DNA of 31,841 nt, taken from positions 1 to 31,841 of the forward strand of contig UQPY01000026.1 in assembly GCA_900542965.1 (NCBI GenBank), read 5' to 3'. Below are positions 15,853-22,485 of this stretch, one piece after another. Source of the DNA: an uncultured Collinsella sp. GTDB taxonomy: Bacteria; Actinomycetota; Coriobacteriia; Coriobacteriales; Coriobacteriaceae. The position numbers were made by a program, and so were the translations under genes. The notes under the pieces were generated by a model, which searched no databases, had not been told where the DNA came from, and saw only the letters and a program-made list of their open reading frames with translations. Within the stretch, counting starts at the first letter, position 1; each line of letters starts with the position of its first letter.

Positions 15853-16650
15853 CTACTCAGCAAGTAGACGACGCAGCTCTTCTTCGACCGTGCACACGTA
15901 GCGGACACGGTCATTGACACCGCGCATGGTGGGGCTGCAGCTCTCCATCAGATAGGGATGGCCCACCACGTTGAGCATGTCGCGATCGTTTTCGTTATCT
16001 CCAAACGCCATCATTTCGTCAGGCGAGATCCCCAGTGCACGGCCATAATCGGCAAGCGCGGACCCCTTGCCCGAACCGAAACCGATAAAGTCCGTCCATT
16101 CGGTTCCCGACGTCATCACGTCAACACGGTCGCTAAAGAGGCACTCAAAATACTCCAGCGCCGCCGGCTGCTCCGCCTCGGGCGTCTGGAAGGCAATCTT
16201 AATGACATTCTCGTCAATGTCTTCGGGACGGTCGACTACCGCCACATCACAATGGACCTCATAACGCAGGTGGTCGACAAACGCGTCGTTGCCGCTCATG
16301 GTGTAGAGGTGTCCCTCGCACGACAAGGTTACGTCGGCATGAGGATACGCAACCACGGCATTCGCGATATCCATGGCCAGATCGCGCTCCATGGCGCGCT
16401 TGACCACGGCACGTCCCTCGCTCATGACCAGGGCGCCGTTCTCGCACACGTAGCCAAGCTCATCGGTCACCGGGGCAAACAGGTAGCGCAGGCTCGCGTA
16501 TTGGCGACCGCTCGCCGGCATAAACACGATACCGCGACGATGCAGCTCATCGATAAGCTCAAAGGCCTCGGAACGCGGCTCGCGCTCCCCCGGATGCAGC
16601 AACGTGCCGTCCAAATCGCATGCAATCAGCTTGATTCCCTCAAGACCCAT
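15853..16650 (-). CDS. HAD-superfamily (Cof-type) phosphatase
   Basis: 265 residues, the usual size for Cof/YidA-type HAD hydrolases. Motif I DLDGTLL (Asp12, Asp14), motif II ASGR (about residue 61), motif IV FGDNENDRDML near residue 218, with a Cof-type cap between. Hydrolyses small phosphorylated metabolites such as sugar phosphates or FMN; specificity is usually broad. It follows the UreE-like gene on the same strand with an 83-nt gap that contains a 9-bp inverted repeat (16679-16687 with 16713-16721), so co-transcription is possible but not certain. Confidence 0.92.
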   Translation of the reverse strand: MGLEGIKLIACDLDGTLLHPGEREPRSEAFELIDELHRRGIVFMPASGRQYASLRYLFAPVTDELGYVCENGALVMSEGRAVVKRAMERDLAMDIANAVVAYPHADVTLSCEGHLYTMSGNDAFVDHLRYEVHCDVAVVDRPEDIDENVIKIAFQTPEAEQPAALEYFECLFSDRVDVMTSGTEWTDFIGFGSGKGSALADYGRALGISPDEMMAFGDNENDRDMLNVVGHPYLMESCSPTMRGVNDRVRYVCTVEEELRRLLAE

Positions 16651-16733
16651 ATGCTTCCCCCAAAGCCTCCTATCAACAGCAAGACGGACCTTGATCGGTC
16701 ACCCCTCAAAGCCCGTCTTGCGCATACGCGCGC

Positions 16734-17312
16734 TTAGTCGCGCGTCTTTTTAACGATGGTAAAGTCCGGAGCCATGCTCACGACAACATCGGCCGCGCTC
16801 GACGCAAAGCGTCGACCCGCATCGAGCTCGTACGAAACAATCGAGATTCGAGCTCCCTCGACACCGCGAAGCATACGGCCCAAAACCGGCTGCACCGGCG
16901 TATACATGCGCACGGTATGCTCATCCGAGTCACCCCGGAAGAGCGGCGCATGCATGTTGCCGATCTCCCAGCACGCATGCGCGAGCGCAATCGGATCCAT
17001 GCGGTCGACTTCGACCAAATAAACCTCGGCGCTGCGCAGGCGCACGACAACCGCCACGGGCACCATACCCGAACGGTCAATGGCGAGCACGTCGCCATCG
17101 GCAAGACGACCGCCGTCGGCAGTATCCAACCGAACATCGATCGTGCGCCCCAGCTCCGTCACGCCCACAAACGCGCATGCATCAGCCTGGTCCCAATCGA
17201 GCAACAGCTCGTCAACTTCAAAGACACCGCCCAGCTCCCGGCGAAGCAGGAGTTCATAGGACGGATCGTTGAGATTTCCCAAGCATGTCGTCAAAACCAA
17301 GCGTTCAGGCAT
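16734..17312 (-). CDS. UreE-like putative nickel-chaperone protein
   Basis: 192 residues. The middle reads like the two UreE domains: DWDQADACAF and TIDVRLDTADGGRLADGDVLAID (peptide-binding part) followed by DPIALAHACWEIGNMHAPLF (metal-binding part). His121 sits where UreE has its conserved nickel-binding histidine in GNRHVP, but the YHHDH pair of Klebsiella UreE is replaced by MYTPVQ and there is no His-rich tail. The extra C-terminal about 50 residues are unfamiliar. It starts 3 nt after a SlyD-like gene stop, with its GAGG inside that gene, so the two are coupled. No urease or hydrogenase genes are visible. Confidence 0.65.
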   Translation of the reverse strand: MPERLVLTTCLGNLNDPSYELLLRRELGGVFEVDELLLDWDQADACAFVGVTELGRTIDVRLDTADGGRLADGDVLAIDRSGMVPVAVVVRLRSAEVYLVEVDRMDPIALAHACWEIGNMHAPLFRGDSDEHTVRMYTPVQPVLGRMLRGVEGARISIVSYELDAGRRFASSAADVVVSMAPDFTIVKKTRD

Positions 17313-17315
17313 ACT

Positions 17316-17744
17316 CTAGTCCTCGACCTCGACGAGCTCGATATCAAAGTTGAGATCCTTGCCGGCGAGCTCGTGGTTGGCGTCGAGCGTCACGGCCTCG
17401 GGCGTCACGTCTATGACCACGGCGGGGACGGGCATGCCGCTCGGCGTGGACAGGAAGAGCTTCATGCCCTTCTCGATCTGCTCGATATTGGGGACCTGCT
17501 CAGCCGGGAAGGTCAGGACCATCTCGGGATTGTGCTCGCCGTAGGCATCGGCAGCGGGAATGTGCACGGTCTTCTTCTCGCCCACCTGCATGTCGACAAC
17601 AGCGGCGTCGAAGCCCTTGATCATCTGACCGGCGCCGCAGGTGAACTCCAGCGGCTCGCCGCGATCGTAAGAGCTATCGAACTGCGTGCCGTCGTCGAGC
17701 GTGCCACGATAATGGGTCTTGACCTTCTTGCCCTGGTTGGACAT
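17316..17744 (-). CDS. SlyD-type FKBP peptidyl-prolyl isomerase
   Basis: 142 residues from the ATG at 17744 with GGAGG five bases upstream. Opens GKKVKTHYRGTLDDGTQFDSS, then AGQMIKGFDAAVVDMQVGEKK, an inserted flap (about 70-125) and DANHELAGKDLNFDIELVEV, the SlyD signature. The cytoplasmic enzyme isomerises X-Pro bonds and acts as a chaperone. E. coli SlyD also delivers nickel through a His/Cys-rich tail, which is absent here as the protein stops at residue 142. The coupled UreE-like gene directly downstream makes a nickel link worth testing. Confidence 0.92.
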   Translation of the reverse strand: MSNQGKKVKTHYRGTLDDGTQFDSSYDRGEPLEFTCGAGQMIKGFDAAVVDMQVGEKKTVHIPAADAYGEHNPEMVLTFPAEQVPNIEQIEKGMKLFLSTPSGMPVPAVVIDVTPEAVTLDANHELAGKDLNFDIELVEVED

Positions 17745-17817
17745 GGTAACCTCCGTGATAAGGGCGGCGCACAACGCGGGCCGCCATGAACATATGGCGC
17801 TAACTATACCCTAGTCA

Positions 17818-17823
17818 TACAAT
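17818..17823 (+). promoter_or_regulatory. Candidate -10 element of the dipeptidase gene
   Basis: TACAAT in an AT-rich patch (ACTATACCCTAGTCATACAA) about 42 nt before the ATG; on the other strand the same patch offers TATAGT for the SlyD-like gene. The -35 elements are not clear. Confidence 0.35.
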
Positions 17824-17864
17824 TCAAAGACAGTTTGCAAAGAAACGCTGCAACCGGAGGAACC

Positions 17865-18878
17865 ATGGCATATCCCGTATTTGACCTACACTGCGACACC
17901 GCTGACCGCATCGGCTGGGCCACGCTCGATCTCGACCTGCGCTTTACCGCCGGTACCGACGGTTATTTCCCCGGCGACGAAACGCATCCGCAAGATTTCG
18001 ACCTCATCGAGGGCAACGCCTGCGCCATCTCGCTCGCAAAGATCGGCAACACGCCGTGGGCACAGTGCTTCGCCACGTTTGTCCCCGACGAGATTCCCAC
18101 CGCCCACGCCGCGCGCTTCCAGGCGCAGATCATGGCGCATATGAGCGGCCAGGCAATGCTCAACCACGACCGCATGGTCAACGTACGCAGCGCGGCAAAC
18201 ATTCGCCCTGCGCTCAAAGACGGCAAGGTCGCCTGCATCCACACCATCGAAAACGCCACGTTCTTTGCCGAGGACCCCGCGCTGATCGAGGTGCTCAAGA
18301 GCCTGGGCGTACTCATGTCATCACTCAGCTGGAACGCGCAGGGGCCGCTCGCGAGCGGCCACGACACCCACGCCGGCCTCACCGCCGCCGGCATCGAGGC
18401 CCTTACGCAGATGGAGCACGCCGGCATGGTGCTCGACGTCTCCCACCTCAACGACGAGTGCTTTGACGAGGTTGTCGCCCACGCCACGCGCCCGTTCGTC
18501 GCCAGCCACTCCAACTCCCGTGCGGTTTGCGGCGTCAAGCGCAACCTCACCGACGACCAGTTCCGCACCATTCGCGACATGGGCGGCATCGTCGGCCTCA
18601 ACTACTGCAGCGAGTTCCTTTCCAACGACGCAACCGACAAAACCGCCGCAGACGTCACCTTCGACCAGCTAGCGGCACATATCGAGCACTGGCTCGACCT
18701 GGGCGGCGAGGACGTCATCGCGCTCGGCGGCGACTGGGACGGTGCCACGGTGCCCGCTTTCCTCTCCGATGCCAGTATGATGCCCGAGTTCCAGAACATG
18801 CTCTCCAAGCATTTTGGCAAGACCGTGATGCAAAAGCTCTGCAGCGACAACGCGCTTGCCTTCTTTGAGCGTTATTAA
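17865..18878 (+). CDS. Membrane dipeptidase (peptidase family M19)
   Basis: 337 residues from the ATG at 17865 with GGAGG four bases upstream. Metal ligands: His9 and Asp11 in VFDLHCDTADRI, the bridging Glu in HTIENATFF, and histidines in LDVSHLND and ASHSNSRAVC; the C-terminal IALGGDWDGA closes the active site. Zinc dipeptidases of this family cleave dipeptides including L-Xaa-D-Xaa and are usually cytoplasmic in bacteria despite the name. No signal peptide. A GC-rich hairpin separates it from the next gene. Confidence 0.94.
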   Translation: MAYPVFDLHCDTADRIGWATLDLDLRFTAGTDGYFPGDETHPQDFDLIEGNACAISLAKIGNTPWAQCFATFVPDEIPTAHAARFQAQIMAHMSGQAMLNHDRMVNVRSAANIRPALKDGKVACIHTIENATFFAEDPALIEVLKSLGVLMSSLSWNAQGPLASGHDTHAGLTAAGIEALTQMEHAGMVLDVSHLNDECFDEVVAHATRPFVASHSNSRAVCGVKRNLTDDQFRTIRDMGGIVGLNYCSEFLSNDATDKTAADVTFDQLAAHIEHWLDLGGEDVIALGGDWDGATVPAFLSDASMMPEFQNMLSKHFGKTVMQKLCSDNALAFFERY

Positions 18879-18895
18879 TTTCACATCCCTTGAGC

Positions 18896-18929
18896 GGGCC
18901 GGCATGCCGAGCGGTCGACATGCCGGCCC
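18896..18929 (+). terminator. GC-rich hairpin after the dipeptidase
   Basis: Perfect 11-bp stem (18896-18906 with 18919-18929) and 12-base loop right after the dipeptidase stop. No T-run follows, so it may stabilise the mRNA end or form an imperfect terminator. It covers an ATG that would otherwise start the next gene, which supports the TTG start there. Confidence 0.5.
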
Positions 18930-18952
18930 GTCCCCAATCTGAAGGATCACAT

Positions 18953-19729
18953 TTGACGCAGCAATTTACGATTTCCGCATCCCGACCGGATGGAACGCTC
19001 ATCCCCGTCGTCGTTACCAAAAAGCGCGTCAAGAACTTTAACCTACGCGTCACATCGAGCGGCGAGGTCCACGCCAGCGCACCGCTCGGCGCCAGCCGCG
19101 AGCGCATCGAAGCGTTTGTGAAGCGCAACAGCGCCTGGATTATCAGCCGACTTGCCCAACGTGAGCAACGTCAGGCGACAGCGCAAGAGCCGCTCAGTCC
19201 CTCGTCCATCATTGCGCTTTGGGGCAAGCCCATCACGGTACAGGATGCACTCGATCACAACTTTGCATCACCCGCACCGCGACCCAAACAGGCCACCTTC
19301 GCAAGTTTTATGGGTACCGATGAGCCAAGTGGGCGCGCGCAGGCAAAGCAGTGCACGGCCCTCGACGGCCTAACGTCCGATGAGTTCCAAGCCCACATCG
19401 ACCAGCTTTATACGTCCGAGGTCACATCGGCGCTGCGCGATATGGTGCACGCATACGAAATCGCAATGGGTGTCGCCGTTTCCCGCGTTTCCGTGCGCAG
19501 CATGAAGACGCGCTGGGGCTCCTGCACACCCAAAACCGGCGCCATTCGCATCGCGCGCGAGCTCGCCGCCTACCCCGTCGAATGCCTCGACATGGTTGTC
19601 GCCCACGAGCTCGTCCACTTGCTCGAGCCAAGCCACAATCGGCGGTTTCACACCCTGCTCGACACGTACTGCCCCAACAATAGAGCACTGTCTCAGCGAC
19701 TCAAGCAGCCGCCCATAGAGACGTATTAG
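18953..19729 (+). CDS. YgjP-type metallopeptidase (DUF45)
   Basis: 258 residues from a TTG at 18953 with AAGGAT five bases before it. The N-terminal half carries the family's basic beta-strand part (TKKRVKNFNLRVTSSGEVHASAP), and the C-terminal half has RVSVRSMKTRWGSCTPKTGAI followed by the gluzincin motif HELVH and the third ligand region LEPSHNRRFH. Predicted zinc metallopeptidase of the cytoplasm, physiological role unclear. A central linker (about residues 80-130) is longer than I would expect. Six bases separate its stop from the convergent folB stop. Confidence 0.85.
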   Translation: MTQQFTISASRPDGTLIPVVVTKKRVKNFNLRVTSSGEVHASAPLGASRERIEAFVKRNSAWIISRLAQREQRQATAQEPLSPSSIIALWGKPITVQDALDHNFASPAPRPKQATFASFMGTDEPSGRAQAKQCTALDGLTSDEFQAHIDQLYTSEVTSALRDMVHAYEIAMGVAVSRVSVRSMKTRWGSCTPKTGAIRIARELAAYPVECLDMVVAHELVHLLEPSHNRRFHTLLDTYCPNNRALSQRLKQPPIETY

Positions 19730-19735
19730 AACCGA

Positions 19736-20221
19736 CTAGCGCACGCGCTCGATCTCGACACCGCAGCTTGCCAGGGGAAGGCCGACAGGCGCCCAAGGCT
19801 TATCGAGCTTAACACGCACGCCAAGCAGCAGGGGGTAACGACGCAGCAGCATCTGGGCCACACCCTCGGCTGCCGCCTCGATGAGCTTAAACGTATGCTC
19901 GCGCAGATAGCCATCGACATCGTGGCACACCGAGCCGTAGTCAATCGAGGCATCCAGGTTATCGTGCTCCCCCGCCGCGCGCAAGTCGGCATAGAGCACC
20001 AGAGAAACGATGAACTTCTGACCCAGCGCATTCTCCTCGGGATACACGCCGTGGTTGGCAAAAACCTCAAGGCCGTCAATGACAATGCGATCGGCATGGC
20101 GCAGATCGTCATAGCTCACGTGAGGCACCGCCGTTGCGGTGGATATTTCGCCCCTTCCACGGCGGGCGAGCTCAGCACCTTCAGTCTTGGTTGCATTCTC
20201 GGGCAGTTTCTTGTTACTCAA
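19736..20221 (-). CDS. folB: Dihydroneopterin aldolase
   Basis: 161 residues from a TTG at 20221 with AAGGAG nine bases upstream. The first about 42 residues are extra and look unstructured; the FolB fold then runs RIVIDGLEVFANHGVYPEENALGQKF to VRVKLDKPWAPVG, with Glu and Tyr/Lys positions as expected. Converts 7,8-dihydroneopterin to 6-hydroxymethyl-dihydropterin in folate synthesis, octameric in the cytoplasm. Last gene of the folE-HD-folB group, 43 nt after the HD gene's stop. folP and folK are not in the window. Confidence 0.92.
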   Translation of the reverse strand: MSNKKLPENATKTEGAELARRGRGEISTATAVPHVSYDDLRHADRIVIDGLEVFANHGVYPEENALGQKFIVSLVLYADLRAAGEHDNLDASIDYGSVCHDVDGYLREHTFKLIEAAAEGVAQMLLRRYPLLLGVRVKLDKPWAPVGLPLASCGVEIERVR

Positions 20222-20264
20222 CGCGATCGTCTCCTTCGTTTAGAACCCCGACCGCGCAAACTAA

Positions 20265-20846
20265 CTACACGCGAATCGACAGGTTCTTTTTATCATCGCT
20301 CCAGTTGCAAGCGTTGCGCGCGGGGCATGCAAAGCATGCGCGCGACGCTTTGTCGGCTGCATAGAGCAGACGCTCAAGCGGTTGGCTGTTCACGCGCAGC
20401 TTTCGATGGCCCAGAATGGCCGTCTTAATGGCTGCGGCATCGGCTGGCTCAAACGCCACGTCATCGGGCATGCCGCCGAGAATCGCATCAGCGACGCGTT
20501 CGCTTGCAACATCATGGGATATACCCGATTCATACTGTTCATCTTTGCCGATATCGTGAAGAAGTGCCGTGGCGTAGATGACCTCGCGGTCAAATTCGAG
20601 CTGCTCCTCGAGATTCTTGATCCACATAATGCGAGCGACATCGAGCAGATGGTCAATACCGTGGCGGCAGAAGATGCGCCCCGATTCCAACTGTGCGATG
20701 TTGCCCAGGTGCCGCCGGAACAGCCCGTTGGCACAAATGTAATCAATGCGAGGCATGGCACCAAAGGGGGCCAGGCCCGAAGCCATAAAGCCGCGACGCG
20801 ACGTCCCCTCATCGGTCTTCGATGTAAAGTCGTTGACGACCCTCAT
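20265..20846 (-). CDS. HD-domain hydrolase in the folate cluster
   Basis: 193 residues; the ATG overlaps the region just past the folE stop (2 nt apart), so translation is coupled. HD motif HGIDHLLDVARI (His62, His66) and ALLHDIGKD (His97-Asp98) with a further Asp165. The C-terminus has CFACPARNACNW (Cys171, 174, 180) and DKKN, a cysteine patch seen in this HD subfamily of Gram-positives. Metal-dependent phosphohydrolase; because it sits between folE and folB, it could remove phosphates from dihydroneopterin triphosphate, the step usually lacking an assigned gene. That role is inference. Confidence 0.85.
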   Translation of the reverse strand: MRVVNDFTSKTDEGTSRRGFMASGLAPFGAMPRIDYICANGLFRRHLGNIAQLESGRIFCRHGIDHLLDVARIMWIKNLEEQLEFDREVIYATALLHDIGKDEQYESGISHDVASERVADAILGGMPDDVAFEPADAAAIKTAILGHRKLRVNSQPLERLLYAADKASRACFACPARNACNWSDDKKNLSIRV

Positions 20847-20848
20847 GG

Positions 20849-21406
20849 TTAGCGGCCCAGCATCCTAAAGAAACGCTCCTCGAGCGCGGGATCGGTCTCA
20901 AAGACGCCGCGGCGAGCAAGCGTCACGGTCTTGGTGCCGGGCTTTTGCACGCCACGCATCGTCATGCACATATGCTCGGCCTCCATCAGCACAATCGCTC
21001 CCTGGGGAGCGAGATAATCCATGAGGGCATCGGCAACCTGTGCGCACAGTTGCTCCTGCAGCTGAAGACGGCGGGCATAAACCTCAACCGTGCGGGCGAG
21101 CTTGGAAAGCCCAGCCACCCGACCGTTAGGGATATAACCAATGGCGGCCTTGCCATAAAACGGCAGCAGATGATGTTCGCACAGCGAGTAGAACGTAATG
21201 TCGCGCTCGATAACCAAATCGTTCGAAGCGACGGCAAAGGTTTTGGACAGGTGCTCCTCGGCACTCTGGTCCATGCCGCCGGCGATCTCACCATACATAC
21301 GGGCAACGCGCGCCGGGGTCTCCAGCAGGCCCTCACGAGTTGGGTCCTCGCCTATACCTTCAAGCAGCAGCTTAATGGCAGTCTCGACTTTTTCCTGATC
21401 GACCAT
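20849..21406 (-). CDS. folE: GTP cyclohydrolase I
   Basis: 185 residues, the normal length of FolE type I. Zinc ligands Cys76 and His79 (FYSLCEHHLLPF) and Cys147 (EAEHMCMTMRGV); GYIPNGRVAGLSKLAR and the QEQLCAQVADAL helix are characteristic. Converts GTP to 7,8-dihydroneopterin triphosphate, the first step of folate synthesis. Opens the folE-HD-folB operon; GTGAGG lies five bases ahead of the ATG. The promoter in the 67-nt gap to nrdG is not clear to me. Confidence 0.96.
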   Translation of the reverse strand: MVDQEKVETAIKLLLEGIGEDPTREGLLETPARVARMYGEIAGGMDQSAEEHLSKTFAVASNDLVIERDITFYSLCEHHLLPFYGKAAIGYIPNGRVAGLSKLARTVEVYARRLQLQEQLCAQVADALMDYLAPQGAIVLMEAEHMCMTMRGVQKPGTKTVTLARRGVFETDPALEERFFRMLGR

Positions 21407-21473
21407 CTGGGCCTCACTTTTTTCGATTTCGCGTTCGCGCTATGGTACCACGCCGGCACGCAACCTCTGCCAG

Positions 21474-22055
21474 CTACATAGTATGGGTCGAATAGACCGG
21501 ATCATCACGCCAAAGTTCAACCGCATCACAAAGCGCAACGCCCTCGCACTCAGCACGGGCGCGCGTAGCGTTCATATCGATCACGCGCTGGTTACTCGAG
21601 CCCCTAAAACGCAATGAGATATCATAAAGATCCTGAACAAACGGGCCATCCACCAACATGTCGAGGCAGGCAAGGATACGGTCCGTCACCTCAGTATGGT
21701 GACGACCACCCGGCATAAGCTCCTCGAGCACGTCGCCGGTAAAACACCAAATGGTCTTTCCTGACCCCGCAGGATAAGCGGCACGAACACGCTCGACAAA
21801 CTCAACGAGCCCCGCCTGGTTCTCGGGCTCCATAGGCTCTCCGCCCAGAATCGTCAGGCCGTCAATAAAGGGATGATCGAGGCTCTCGATAATCTTGTCC
21901 TCGACGGCACGATCAAAGGGCTCGCCCGCAGCAAAGTCCCACGCAACAGAGTTAAAGCAATTCTTGCACCCACGACGGCACCCACTCACAAACAGAGAAG
22001 TACGAACGCCTTCTCCATCAGCAATGTCGAAATACTTAATGTTCGCGTAGTTCAT
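21474..22055 (-). CDS. nrdG: Anaerobic ribonucleotide reductase activating protein (radical SAM)
   Basis: 193 residues from the ATG at 22055 (AGAAAGG upstream). Radical-SAM cluster CxxxCxxC at Cys26, Cys30 and Cys33 (SGCRRGCKNCFN), then GLTILGGEPMEPENQ. It makes the glycyl radical on NrdD using S-adenosylmethionine and reduced flavodoxin or ferredoxin, oxygen-sensitive. It follows nrdD but with a 430-nt structured spacer, which is unusual. C-terminus ends without a terminator that I can see before folE. Confidence 0.95.
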   Translation of the reverse strand: MNYANIKYFDIADGEGVRTSLFVSGCRRGCKNCFNSVAWDFAAGEPFDRAVEDKIIESLDHPFIDGLTILGGEPMEPENQAGLVEFVERVRAAYPAGSGKTIWCFTGDVLEELMPGGRHHTEVTDRILACLDMLVDGPFVQDLYDISLRFRGSSNQRVIDMNATRARAECEGVALCDAVELWRDDPVYSTHTM

Positions 22056-22485
22056 AGGTAACCTTTCTGGGGGTCTGGAGTATATCATCCCGTCCTCAAA
22101 CAGCTTCGCTCGCTGCGCTCGCTGCAGAACTGCGGGCGGGACGATATACTCCAGACCCCTCGCGAGCGATACTCGGTGAACAAAGCGAACATCGAGTATA
22201 GGGTTCGAGGTCTAATAAATACTGAGTTGCAGCTCAACCGACTTCGCAAGCAAAGCGTTGTTGCAAGTCAACTCATTTCCGCTAAGAACTTCGAGGAGTG
22301 AGCAGACCGCATGCTGCATCTCAGCTACATCAACTTGGCCGCCCCGTAGCGAGGCCCCGGACCTTTGCTCGATATGAGTTCCGCACGAACAGGAGGCGCC
22401 AGTGGCGCCTCCGTCGTGAGCCAGGACTGTCCGAAATAGCGAGTAAAGGTCCGGGGCCTCGCTACGGGGCGGTCTGGAATGACTA
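22056..22485 (-). other. Structured spacer between nrdD and nrdG
   Basis: 430 nt without a credible ORF, dense with inverted repeats. Hairpin B: arms 22339-22370 and 22441-22472 match 31 of 32 bp, with an inner perfect 9-bp hairpin (22392-22400 with 22404-22412). A 7-bp inverted repeat TGAGTTG / CAACTCA (22223-22229, 22269-22275) and ATACTCG / CGAGTAT (22169-22175, 22193-22199) follow. Hairpin A: 17 bp perfect (22070-22086 with 22143-22159) extended by about eight more bases with two mispairs; its base abuts the nrdG ribosome site. Could be a structured RNA, a degraded small element, or attenuation/processing sites; undecided. Confidence 0.6.

Noticed and set aside
16679..16721. 9-bp inverted repeat upstream of the HAD gene as a terminator
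   Set aside because: The loop is 25 nt and no U-run follows, so I mention it only as a structure in the leader.
20139..20170. Third copy of the 77-bp repeat suggested by TTGCGGTGGATA
   Set aside because: Only about 12 bases match, it lies inside the folB coding region and the paired arm is missing.
22056..22485. CRISPR array in the repeat-rich spacer between nrdD and nrdG
   Set aside because: The repeats are inverted arms of hairpins, not equally spaced direct repeats with unique spacers, and no cas genes are present.
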